Shown here: positions 21,580 through 31,208 of the stretch, piece by piece
How positions within the stretch are numbered: position 1 is the stretch's first letter
How the letters are laid out: each line of letters opens with the position of its first letter
Assembly: GCA_905178155.1 (NCBI GenBank)
Contig: CAJINV010000017.1
Location: forward strand, 1,356,722 to 1,420,721
Direction of reading: 5' to 3'
Length of the DNA: 64,000 nt
From: Amoebophrya sp. A120
Taxonomy: Eukaryota > Sar > Dinophyceae > Syndiniales > Amoebophryaceae
Notes under the pieces: generated by a model
Seen by the model: only the letters and a program-made list of their open reading frames with translations
Databases searched by the model: none
What the model was told of the DNA's origin: nothing
Made by a program: the position numbers and the translations under genes

Positions 21580-22141
21580 ATGGCCCTGGCGGTGATCAAG
21601 AAGATTCGGTACGCGATCGTGGCGTTGTTTGCCGGTGCGGCGAGTGGTCTGTTGCCGCCACAGGAGACGGAGTTTGCCGATGAGAATGCTACCCCCCCAC
21701 CCCGATCAACATGATAGCTTGAGCCGCACCGCCTCCCGGAGTGTCTCTATTACCGGCTCCGGGGACCTTTCGTCAGAAGCGGCGCAACAAGGGGGAGCGG
21801 CGCATCTGCAGCTTCTGCAGCAAGAAAGTTCCGTCATCAACGGGGGGCCCGTCTATGGATGCGACATCACATGCAGTTGCCCACCTCCTCCATCCGTCAC
21901 ACGCTACGCATTCTTTCGGGGATTTCCTTCAATCCGCTACCGGCCCGATACAACGAACGACGACGAGAAGAAAGTGCCTTCGGAGAGCCTGGAACTTAAC
22001 CGCGTCTACGTCAGCGCAGCAGGTGTGTCCCTGTCCAGAGCCTGTGCGAGTGCAATGGCACCAGGAGGAGACGCCGATCGTGCCTGCAGCGAGTACTGCA
22101 ATAACTACAGCTACGAGCTGAGCAATTGTCGTGTTAGTTAA
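21580..22141 (+). pseudogene. Secreted-type protein gene with apparent frameshift at a C7 run
   Basis: ATG 21580 opens a frame beginning ALAVIKKIRYAIVALFAG, with a Lys/Arg cap then a hydrophobic helix and AASG: a good signal peptide. It continues ETEFADENATPPP, then stops at 21711-21713 just after a seven-C run (21692-21698). The +1 frame is open immediately across this point and runs to 22141 with protein-like composition (DSLSRTASRSVSITGSG, LNRVYVSAAGVSLSRAC, ACSEYCNNYSYELSNC), giving a Cys-containing mature region. A single-base indel in the homopolymer (sequencing error or real mutation) or an unusual intron could explain it. A third frame (21741-22121) is also open, so the reading of the middle part is uncertain. 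No domain recognised. Confidence 0.4.
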
Positions 22142-22728
22142 GGTGAAGCCGGCAAAGGAAAAGGAATCGTAGACGATGGTGATTCTTCAACCTCTGTCAC
22201 TTTCTGCACAGGTCAGAATCAATGATGAAAATGTAAATATTCATAAGATCATATAGTTGGTTGACGGTGAGTCGAAGCGTGCGTAGTTCTATTTTGTAGC
22301 ATTCAACACACCTCGACCTCTCGCACTTTTGCGCTAAGACGGGACTTCGACTTCTCATGTTCTCCTGGGGGCGAATAAAATTAAAGTATACACCTGTTTC
22401 GCCCGGCGCTGATAATTTCAAGGTCATGTTCATGCAGAAACAAAGATCTAATTCTAAATCAAGATCATCATCACCTGAAATCATGATTTCTCTGCACCGC
22501 GAGTACGCCAGCTGCTCAAGAACAAGATCGCCAATGCGATCAGCATGTATATCGGAATGTGAGATCTGCACCAGTTCGGTGAATCATGGCAGCAGGATCT
22601 GGATTTTCTTTTCTATCCATGGTTAATCTCGAAATTTTGAAGAGGATCCAAACGCAAACAGAAACAGTTCAAGGAGCAATGATACTAGCCACGTACGCTC
22701 CGCCTGTAGCAATGTGCGTCGAAGTTCA
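22142..22728. other. Spacer, nothing recognised
   Basis: About 0.6 kb between the frameshifted gene and the mobile-element block. AT-rich, no coherent ORF or repeat seen. Confidence 0.45.
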
Positions 22729-23470
22729 ATTATTCCGCTAGATCGAAAAGCAAAAAGAAAAAGTAGCTCAAGGGGCCGAGGCTGATTCTCCAGGCCGGCG
22801 TGGCGCAGGCAGACCTCCCAGCCGGGGCCCGTCTGTCAGACCTGCCTGCCTTGGTCGCTCGCCGGGACCGGGATCGCCGGGCGGGACCGGGACCGCCGGC
22901 GATCTGAAACTGCAGCGCAGCACGCCACCCGAAGGCGCACGCGTCTGCCTCCTGTTCCACTCGATGGATGCAGCAGGCACTGAGTGCCAAAATCGATTTG
23001 CTTAAGATTGTTTGCTTCCCGCAAGCTGTTCAAGCCTTTGAGAGCCTGGGGCGTCGTTCTTCCTTCCAGCGCTGGACACGCTTACTTAGTTCAGCCAGCT
23101 TTAGCGACCTTGCCTGCTATTTTTGCTGCTTCTGCAATTCAAAAGCTTCCCAAGTTCTGCTGCTGGGCCTCACCTTCAAGCTTTGCCTTTTCTTTCGCTT
23201 TCACTTGTAGCTTTTGCTTTTTTACTTTTAGCTTTGGCTAGTGCCCTCGCTTTTACTTTTAGCTTGTACTTTTACTTTTAGTGCTTACCTTCAGTCTTCG
23301 CTTTTAGTTTTTACTTTTAGTTTTTACTTTTAGTTTTTACTTTTAGTTTTTGCTTTTAGTTTTTACTTTTAGTTTTTACTTTTAGTTTTTGCTTTTAGGT
23401 TTTGCTTTTAGTTTCTGCTTTTAGTTTTCACTTTTACTTTTTGGCTTTTGCTTTCAAACTGCGGAATAAT
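22729..23470. mobile_element. Non-autonomous element with ~40-bp imperfect TIRs
   Basis: The left end attattccgc (22729-22738) is the exact inverse of gcggaataat at 23461-23470. Pairing continues inward with small gaps (left gaaaagcaaaaagaaaaagta; right, inverted, gaaagcaaaagccaaaaagta), giving arms of about 40 bp. The interior has a GC-rich block (22775-22930) and a T-rich minisatellite. No transposase frame. It abuts the left end of the hairpin element at 23471, so one may have inserted beside or within the other. No clear target duplication found. Confidence 0.5.
23200..23455. repeat. T-rich 13-nt minisatellite
   Basis: Tandem copies of agtttttactttt with a/g substitution at the tac/tgc position run through about 23285-23440, with degenerate copies outward to 23200 and 23455. 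The strand bias (almost no A/G runs) is strong. It lies inside the element bounded by the 22729/23470 inverted repeats. Confidence 0.75.
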
Positions 23471-24200
23471 ATGTAGTGAGGTCACCGAACGGTTCTAACC
23501 GGGGAGTTTTTTTGCCACCTACCGTGAAAAACGACCGGCAGTTTTCAAGCGGCCGGAAGGCTTTTTTGACATAAAAAATTTCCAATTATCAAGCGGCCGG
23601 GGCTTTGATAGCAAACAAGCCCGGTCGAAAACTATCGATTCGCACTGGATAAAACGACGCAGGGAAGCCGGCAAAAGGGGCGCCCTTCTGAGGCGCCCAC
23701 CGCCTTGGTTTCTGGCGATTTGGGGCGCCCAAAAAGGGGCGCGCAAAAAACGCGCCCAAAATCAGAACAGCGAAACAGCATGGCACGGCCGCGATTTCGG
23801 AGCATCTTGGGCGGCCGCGAAAGCGGCCGCCTTTTCGCCGGTTTTAGAGCCTGGGAAGCTTTGCAAAAAGCGCCGGCGTGAAAAATAAAAACGCGAAAAA
23901 TAAAAAACGCCTCAGACGCGCAAAGCCAATCCGCATGCTATGGGCCCGGTTTTTCTTCGCTTTTTGGGCGCCCCCCGTGGCACCCGGATCGGCCCCATAG
24001 CATCGGGGCTGGCTTTCGGAAAGGAATTTGGGAAATGTGCCAAAATTTGTGATGTTTCCCAAGTGGCCGCCATACCGTGCGGCATAACGTTACTCACGGC
24101 GGTATGGCGAGCCCAGAAAAAACAAAGGCGCGGCCAAGGCGGCGGTCGGCAAAAAAACGCCCACGACCTCACTACCCCCGCCCCGGCGGCTATATTTGGT
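23471..24200 (+). mobile_element. Hairpin-rich repeat element, copy 1
   Basis: About 730 bp, nearly identical to 62487-63220 with scattered substitutions. It begins atgtagtgaggtc and has the inverse gacctcactac at 24166-24176; inside each, gtttttttgcc and ggcaaaaaaac also pair, so both ends carry a two-block inverted repeat. Shared sequence extends a little past the right block to ggctatatttggta. Internal palindromes include ggcggccgc-gaaa-gcggccgcc (23810-23831) and cgccatacc...ggtatggcg (24068-24109). Minus-strand frames exist but look incidental. It ends about 325 bp upstream of the NO66 ATG. The family resembles a MITE or structured non-coding repeat. Confidence 0.8.
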
Positions 24201-24524
24201 AGTTTGGCCGTCACGACTTTACTCTTTAGCAAGGGATAGATTTTATCAAGCGAGAAGTACAACTACCTAAACCTATCAATGTGGATGTGGGAAAATGGCG
24301 GTGCCTTTCTTGATGTTCTCACTCTTGGTGAGAACCCAACTGATGTTGAGCTTTATATGCAACGAACAGGCCGTAGGTGGACCTTTCAGAAGACGCTAAA
24401 TAGCGAAGGTATTTTTTGATATAGAAACATAGTACTGAAGTTGCCGGTGCATCTGTTCACTATTACCGCATACGCATTGAGTTGCACTTTCAAGTTCGTC
24501 CATCATCGTATAGAAAAAGAAATT
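24201..24524. other. NO66 5' flank
   Basis: About 320 bp between the repeat element and the JmjC gene start. No core promoter motif that I can defend. Confidence 0.4.
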
Positions 24525-26852
24525 ATGGCGAAAAACAAGAAGTCGAAGAAGGCCAAATCCGGCCTGACGATCAAGCCGAACAATACCGAACAACCGCTGA
24601 AGAAGACCGCGAAAGAGAAGCGGGCCCAGGCCACCATGGAAATCCAGCAGGCGAATGACAACTTGAAACAGAAGCAGCAGACGGGCAAAGCCCTTGCCCG
24701 CGACGAGGAAATGACGACCGACACACCGGAGAAACAACTGAAGCGGCAGGTGATTAAGGCGATCGTGGACCCATTGAAGTACGAAATCGGGATCTGGGGA
24801 GATCACGCACCGAAACTAATGCTGCAAGAACGGCAAAAATCCACTGCAAGAACAGAGAAAAAATACACAACTCCAAATCAGCAACACACGACCACGAGCA
24901 CCTCCGCCCTCGCCAAGCTTCTCTACCCGATGAAACCGACCGAGTTTTTCGAAAAATACTTCGAGAAGCGGCCGCTGGTGATCAAAAGAACCAACTACCA
25001 CGCTACCAACGCCGGCAAGGATTTTTACCAAGAGGTCTGCGGATTGGACTACAACAGAAAGGTTATCGAGGAAGAGTTGGAAAAGGAAACCGGGAATCTC
25101 AAATACGGCACGGAAATCACCCTGGCGAAGTTCGACCGAGCGAACCAGTGCAAGGTGATCGAGAACGTGAAGGATGACAACGAAACCGCGACAAAAGACG
25201 AAGTGAAAAACGCGATCGACAAGTTTGGCCTGTCCTGCCAGTGCATGCACCCCCAGCGGTTCTCCCCCTCCGTCGCGAAGTTCCTGGCCGGGCTGGAAGA
25301 CGAGTTTGGGTGCTTGTTCGGCTCCAACTCCTACATCACGCCGGCGAAGAACCACATCGGTTTCGCGCCGCATTTCGACGACGTGGAGGTCTGGATGCTG
25401 CAATTGGAAGGGAAAAAACGCTGGCGGTGTTGGACCCCGGTCGGGAGTGACATCTTCGCAAGAAACTTTTCGTCTTCTTCTTCTTCGAGTAGTAGTGCTA
25501 GCGCAGCAACTTCCTCCATGTGGTCTTCTGTACAGCAAGAGGACCAGCAAAAAACCAAGTCCTCTTTCACGACAGAGTTTTTCGACACTTTGAACTACTC
25601 CGCCTCCCTTCCGCGCGACTACTCCCGCGATTTCACGGTGGACGAGTGCGAGAAGCGGATGGCGCTGAGATTAGACGTGGTGCTCGAGCCGGGCGATTTA
25701 CTCTACATCCCGCGAGGGACGGTCCACTTCGGCGAGTCGATTGACCAAAAAGACAGTTCCCACCACTTAACCGTCTCGACGTTTCAGAAGCACAGCTACG
25801 TGGATTTTTTGAACGAGTTGCTCCCTACGGCGCTAAAGCACTGCGCGGAGAAGGATTTTCGCTTCAGACAGGGACTGCCGGTGGATTTCTACCGGAAAAA
25901 CGGGTCGATTCAGGGGGGACCGGAAGCGCGGTTGAAGAAGAAACTGGCGGAGTTACTGGATTGTGTGAGAGAGAAGATTTGTGCAGAAGATACAGAACAA
26001 GAAACTCTTGAACAGGGGAGTGCGGTGACAAAAACTTCTGATGTGAAAGCGGGCAACAAATTGGTGCAAAACGCGGTCGACCAGATGGGCAGCGATTTCG
26101 TCGTCCAACGACTGCCGCCGCCGGTTCTTGCTGTTGAAGAAAAAACAGCAAACAAATCCTCTCAAGAAGATGAAAGCAAATTCAGAAATCCCGACTGCGG
26201 TTTCGAGATCCCGGAGCAGGACGATACCTTTATCCGCTTCACGAACATCGCGAAACGGTCCATCCGCTGCGCCTTGGATGTCGACCCCGCGACGAACGAA
26301 TTGCAGTGCTTATTGCTATTCCCCTTCCGAAATTTACCCGAATTGCACATGCTCGGCGAGGCGAAACTGGCTGAGTACTACCAGGAGCAAGCGGAACTGG
26401 AGGGAAACGAGAACGGGCAGGCGGAGCCGAAGGGCAGCGTATCATTGGAGGAGATGTTCTTTCCCGCGTTGCGGAAATTAATGCAGGTTTCTAGTGTTGA
26501 TGGCGATAGCACCAGTGCCTCTCCTTGGGTGAAGGTCAGTGAGCTTCCGTTGGAGGAGGGGTGCGACCGGCAGGCCTTGTGTCAGCTACTGAACACACTG
26601 GAACTGCTGGAGATTAAGGACGCCGGGACTGTAGGAGCTGAAGAAGACTGTGAAGATGCGAAAACCGCGGCGGGAAACAAAAACCATGAAGTTGAAGAGA
26701 TTGTTATCGACAGTGATGAAAGCAGTAGCTGTAACGGTGCGGATGGTATGGTGGATGACGAGGAGTCGATGTCCATTATGGATGATGAGTTTGACCTGGA
26801 GGAAGAAGATTTGGAGGAGGAAGACTCTGATGTTGATATTGGCGAGGACTAA
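24525..26852 (+). CDS. JmjC ribosomal oxygenase, NO66/RIOX1-like
   Basis: 775 residues from the first ATG (MAKNKKSKKAKSG, a Lys-rich nuclear/nucleolar-type N-terminus). The cupin/JmjC core has PTEFFEKYFEKRPLVIKR (about 135), HPQRFSPSVAKFLAGLEDEF, then GFAPHFDDVEVWMLQLEGKK with the Fe(II) motif His283-x-Asp285, KKRWRCWTP, LEPGDLLYIPRGTVHFGES, and the third ligand in SHHLTVSTFQ (His about 414). This is the Fe(II)/2-oxoglutarate oxygenase family of NO66/MINA53, which hydroxylates histidines of ribosomal proteins and may demethylate histones. A winged-helix-like C-terminal region (about 560-690) follows, as in the family, then an acidic tail. A Ser-rich insert at about 313-330 lies between the second ligand and GDLLYIP. 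All three iron ligands are intact, so activity is expected. Intronless. Confidence 0.9.
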   Translation: MAKNKKSKKAKSGLTIKPNNTEQPLKKTAKEKRAQATMEIQQANDNLKQKQQTGKALARDEEMTTDTPEKQLKRQVIKAIVDPLKYEIGIWGDHAPKLMLQERQKSTARTEKKYTTPNQQHTTTSTSALAKLLYPMKPTEFFEKYFEKRPLVIKRTNYHATNAGKDFYQEVCGLDYNRKVIEEELEKETGNLKYGTEITLAKFDRANQCKVIENVKDDNETATKDEVKNAIDKFGLSCQCMHPQRFSPSVAKFLAGLEDEFGCLFGSNSYITPAKNHIGFAPHFDDVEVWMLQLEGKKRWRCWTPVGSDIFARNFSSSSSSSSSASAATSSMWSSVQQEDQQKTKSSFTTEFFDTLNYSASLPRDYSRDFTVDECEKRMALRLDVVLEPGDLLYIPRGTVHFGESIDQKDSSHHLTVSTFQKHSYVDFLNELLPTALKHCAEKDFRFRQGLPVDFYRKNGSIQGGPEARLKKKLAELLDCVREKICAEDTEQETLEQGSAVTKTSDVKAGNKLVQNAVDQMGSDFVVQRLPPPVLAVEEKTANKSSQEDESKFRNPDCGFEIPEQDDTFIRFTNIAKRSIRCALDVDPATNELQCLLLFPFRNLPELHMLGEAKLAEYYQEQAELEGNENGQAEPKGSVSLEEMFFPALRKLMQVSSVDGDSTSASPWVKVSELPLEEGCDRQALCQLLNTLELLEIKDAGTVGAEEDCEDAKTAAGNKNHEVEEIVIDSDESSSCNGADGMVDDEESMSIMDDEFDLEEEDLEEEDSDVDIGED

Positions 26853-27353
26853 TGAGGACGGAATCAAGTGGCACTTGTACTTGTTGCGGCTGTGCAAATG
26901 TTATTAGATGGAGCTTTCTTCAAATTATTCATCAACTTCAGCATGGACATAGCACGTTATTACTGTACTAGAAACTATCTTCACGGACGCGCAGCATCTC
27001 TGAAATGCAACTGCATGCAAAGAAAAAGTCTGTGATTCAAATCTTATCACAATAGTAATAGACAGGCCGCTGTGGCTTGCATTTACTTCCTTGTTTCTCT
27101 TTCTATTGCGGGCGAGGCCTCAGAGTTGATGTAGTGTTCGAATTATCATGTCGTGTTGAATTTCGTGCCCTGGTCGACTGCTTGTGAAATCCTTCGCAAC
27201 TACGAAAGCAATCGGCTTTCTTCTTGATTTGTCGTTCTTCTAGTCAGGAGTGTTTTCGGACGGTAAGGATTTTGCTGACTGTCTTTTCGTAGCTGCGTAG
27301 TAGTCAGTCCAACTTTTCTGCAGCAACAGCTGCTGCGACTAACCCAAAGAAAA
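26853..27353. other. Intergenic stretch, nothing recognised
   Basis: About 0.5 kb, AT-rich 3' flank of the JmjC gene and 5' leader of the next gene. No feature recognised. Confidence 0.5.
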
Positions 27354-27704
27354 ATGAAGTACAACCTGTTCCCGAAGCTCGATTTCTTTGCTTACCTGAA
27401 GAAGATCCACGTCAGTTACCACCCCGGCCGGCCAAAGACCGAAGTCGCGAGGAGACTGATCATGCGCATGACGAGCGAGAACACGAAGAAGAAGTTTCCG
27501 AACTTGCAGGCCACGTGGGAACTGCTCGGCTACGACGCACCGTCGACCGTGCAAGTGGAATTTTTGAACGGAAGGGAAAAGCGGTTTCTCATTGAGCACT
27601 ACAGCAGGTACGAGATGCAGCACATTGTGGACGAGTGGCAGTATGACGCGCATGTGGAGTACATGAAGGAGAACAATTTAGAAAAGGCAGAGGACGCCGA
27701 TTGA
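27354..27704 (+). CDS. Probable mitochondrial ribosomal protein mL53
   Basis: Intronless 116-residue protein. It fits the small thioredoxin-like fold of mL53: a first strand KKIHVSYHPGRPKTEVARRL, a helix, a linker with FPNLQATWELLGYD, then the strand pair TVQVEFLNGREKRFLIEHYS and a final helix EMQHIVDEW. The V-x-F-x-N-G-x-E-x-x-F strand is the feature I used; mL53 is part of the mitochondrial large ribosomal subunit. Length agrees with mL53 (about 110-120). No cleavable presequence is obvious, which is common for small mitoribosomal proteins. Alternatives are other L51/S25/CI-B8-fold proteins such as mL43 or NDUFA2. Confidence 0.55.
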   Translation: MKYNLFPKLDFFAYLKKIHVSYHPGRPKTEVARRLIMRMTSENTKKKFPNLQATWELLGYDAPSTVQVEFLNGREKRFLIEHYSRYEMQHIVDEWQYDAHVEYMKENNLEKAEDAD

Positions 27705-28311
27705 TAAAAGCGAGAATGAGATCTTCGATGTGTCGTAAAATAAAAAACTTCCACTTCGTCCAAAGTTCGTGGTACAGATTGATTGTCCCGGTGTTCGAAT
27801 GCCGATCCGACCTCGTGCATACGCATAGTTCCCTGACGAGGCACATTTACGACCTTCATGATGGACGACATCTAGAAGAGTGCTCCTTGTGCTTCCTTAG
27901 CTCAAGCTCTGCCACTCCTGCTATCTTTGTCGCTTCGAAATGCAAGTGAGCACATACTACTTCCTCTTCGTCTCGCTATCGCTTTCTGCCGCTGCCGCAG
28001 TTGGCACACTGCAGTCGTGTCGTTTTATCGTATCTCTGTCGCGATATAATCGTCGTGTTGGGTTACAGTTTAGTTCGCTCCTTCTCGAGATCGTCATTGT
28101 TCCCGTAATTTGAAAGTCGTAAAAGCAACACGATGTCAACAATTATCGTGAGTCTTGCATCAGGCGAGGCGATGCATGAGGATGAACAAGAACAACAAAC
28201 GCGAGATCCACACTATGATGTTTTCACCTGAATTCAAGCACGATTCATGATCTTCAGAGCCCATAGCACGCGCACGCCAAATCTAGTGCATTTAGGGACT
28301 CCAAGTCAAAG
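27705..28311. other. Intergenic stretch, nothing recognised
   Basis: About 0.6 kb. Pyrimidine-rich patches around 27950-28110; no gene or repeat recognised. Confidence 0.5.
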
Positions 28312-30531
28312 ATGGGGAGTAGTGCATCGGGAGGTGGAGGATTTGGAACACGAATAGCTGGAGACGCTTTGTTGCAGCATCATCCAACCCGATCTCGGGT
28401 GTCAGGAGGAGCGCCTAGAAGTGTGGGTCCTCTTGCCCAAAATTCTTGTGAAGTACACGAGCAGCACTTTTTCCTGGAAAAGCTATTTTCCTTTGCAGGG
28501 CTTCACGGGCCGAATCCCAAAGGTGCAGTGGTGAACTCACATGCAAGACTAGGACCTCCACCCTCATCCACGGTCTTCTTTGCCGCCGAGTACGACGACC
28601 CCATCGTCCAGGCCCCGACCGCGTACTCCGGCTCCGAGGCCGAGGAGAAACTGCCGGACGACTATTTCTCCAGCGAAATGTTGGACGAGTTTTCGACGAA
28701 AAACGAGGAAAATTACGTGGAGAAGTACAGCTCGCTCGAGAAAAGCCCCGTCCTGGGCTGGGAGCGCGGAGAAGAAACACCGGTGCCGGAGGCTTTCCTA
28801 TCAAAATCAAAATCACACAAGTAGATGAGTTACAAGTTGTATAAGGGTCGTGCTGCCCCCGCGGCTTTTTTTTTTTCCCCGACATGCTTAGTGGTGGACC
28901 TGCAGACCCCACTGCACGGGCAAACAAAACTAACATACCGAGCAGATGCCAGAAGTGAAGCAGAACAGTGGGGCGGCGTCTTTTTTATAGTAATGCCATT
29001 GAAAATGGGCTCATGGTCATGCTCGCGACCCTGGTAGAGCACTTTGCACGAAAAAGATGAGAGCTTTGACTTCATCAGGCAAAAATATCGCTACTTCTTG
29101 TCACACATCAATTACGCCCGCCTTCATTTTCCATACTCTGAGGATGAGATCGACAAGTTCGAGGAGAACAGCTACTACGCCGTTCTCCCCCACGCCCGCA
29201 ATCGGGAAGACGGTCCGGGCCTGTTTCCGCTTTTCAGTAAACTCAACGGCACGGGAAGACTCCAGATCCACAACCCTGACTTTGACAAAGCCAAGCACCA
29301 AGCCGAATTACGGGACGAAATGCGGCCGGAAGGGGGTACCGCCGGCCCGATCCACAAGCCGTTCAACGCCCAGAACTTGATTTTCCAGTTCATCAAGCGG
29401 CACTACATTCAGGACGGGGAGGACGGGTGCGAACCCGTGCCCGGGGAGGACGGGTGTTACGTTGCGGAAATCCGCCCGGTGGCGAAAATCGACTGGAAAG
29501 ATGTGGACCACGAGGAAATCAAAAATTTTGACCATGCGGCAGAACACGACGAGAAAGGTTCTGAAGACACGACCGGAGGAGCAAAGCCAGGAGAGCATCA
29601 CGATGTTGACGAGGACGGCGAGCCGGTGGACGAAAACCAGAAAGACTTTGAAGTGACACAGAAACCTGCTGAAGACAATAAAGTCGAAGGGGAGGATCAA
29701 CAAACACCAAATGATGACTCTTCAGCAGCTGCGAACGATGGCGAAAACGACGAGAATCTGGCGGAACAACAGGAAGAACAGGCTATAAAGGAGAGCAAGG
29801 ACCCGAACTCCCTTTACCACCTCAACGAGGAACAACCGCCGTCGGAAGAGGTCGAACACGAGGAGAAGTACGATTTCAGCCGGATGCACTTTGCGCACAT
29901 TCCGCAGTGCGACACGCTGCATCCGGAGACGGAGCGGGAGAGCAAAGTGCCCTGTTTCCGCATGCTGCCGGAGCTGCCGGTGGACGAGAACAAGGGGGAG
30001 GCGTCCACGGCGTTTATCCCTATGCGAACCACGTGGAACGACAAGAAATTTCGCACCGTCGACAACCCTTCCGGGGAGAAAACCACCATCACCATCGACC
30101 CGCTGCGCACGTTCGCGATTGACGCGCAGAAGGCGCGAGACCGCGAAAGCGCCCACGAGGAGCACAACCGGGAGGAGGAGCTGCAGGAAGATGCCAAGTG
30201 GCTCGAAAACCAGCAGAAAGTGGCCAAGGCGAAGGCCGCCAAGGAGAAAGCCATGACCGAGGAAAAGGTTGCGGAGGATGAATTGAAGAAAGCGAAGGAG
30301 GAGGACCGGCAGAAGGCGCAGAACGAAGTGGAGCAAGCGGAAATCAAGGCCAGTAAAGCAGCGCAAGCCGCGGCGGACATGGCGGAACGGTTCGGGGATG
30401 ACGACCACATGTCTTTAAACACCTCCATGAACGGCGAAGGACCGCCCATGTGGGTCTACGTGCCTATCGGCGAGCCGATTAAGGGACACTTTCCGAGGGG
30501 AGTGTCCGGTGATCCCACGATGTTTTTGTAG
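28312..30531 (+). CDS. Two-exon MGSS-start acidic coiled-coil protein, function unknown
   Basis: Exon 1 28312-28820 and exon 2 29079-30531, joined through a GT-AG intron in phase 2 (SHK to QKYRYFLSHINYARL), give 653 residues. The start MGSSASGGGG fits N-myristoylation. Conserved-looking blocks: VFFAAEYDDPIVQAPTAYSG and SPVLGWERGEETPVPEAF in exon 1; PYSEDEIDKFEENSYYAVLP, LFSKLNGTGRLQIHNPDF and FIKRHYIQDGEDGC at the start of exon 2. A highly acidic linker (about 340-430) follows, then FSRMHFAHIPQCDTLHPE and a charged Lys/Glu/Ala helix (about 550-620) typical of a coiled coil. It ends PMWVYVPIGEPIKGHFPRG. No known domain recognised; exon 2 has no ATG near its start, which supports the joined model. 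Confidence 0.62.
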
Positions 30532-31208
30532 ACCACAACATGACCACATTTTGATAGCTTTAGTCGTCGTGAAGGAGAAGAGCAAGAAGAACAAAGAGCT
30601 TGATCCTCCTGCTTGCTACTGGTACGGCAGGCTTTGCTTGTGCCTACAGCTTGTCGTAAATGCATAATTTCGACGAAATGCGTTCCAGGAGCAAAAGGTT
30701 TTCGTGATGCACTTGAAAAAAATTTTTGCACGATGCATTCCTGTGAACAAGGCAGATCAGATTCAGGAAACCTTGGTTGAAGATCAGGAGAACCAAGAAA
30801 AGGCATTCGGACTGATATGATCGAAGACAAAGACGAAGATCGGCGCACGCTCCGCCTCTATTCGTATTCCTGATCGAGCACAGAAAAAATTGGTTGATAG
30901 ATCTCATCTTTCATCTTGTGCATGCTTTCTTTTTTGACCTCAATGCGAAAGTGTGCTTTTAATGACAGGCTGAGATATCATGCGGGAAGCAGCTGCATCT
31001 GCGTGTTCTAGTTCGTAGGAAATAAGTATCAAATCGTGTCGTGGCTCCTTGAGCCGGTTCAATAGTCCACGCATCAAGAAAATCATAATCAACTTTAAGA
31101 GCACTCAGCTGCCGAAGACTTCTAGAGACCACCAGCTGAATTGTTTCATCTTGATGTGTAACTGTTTGTGATGTAGCTGATGTAGCACAGAGGCGCAAGA
31201 CGCGAAAA
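30532..31208. other. Intergenic stretch, nothing recognised
   Basis: About 0.68 kb between the acidic protein and the PCIF1-like gene. No feature recognised. Confidence 0.5.

Noticed and set aside
22775-22930. GC-rich block considered as a possible RNA gene
   Set aside because: I could not fold it into a tRNA or other known RNA by eye, and it lies inside a TIR-bounded repeat element.
23519-23786. Minus-strand ORFs encoding GAFFARPFLGAPNRQKPR, present in both hairpin element copies
   Set aside because: Their conservation follows from duplication of the whole element; the composition reflects GC-rich hairpins and there is no domain or coding bias.
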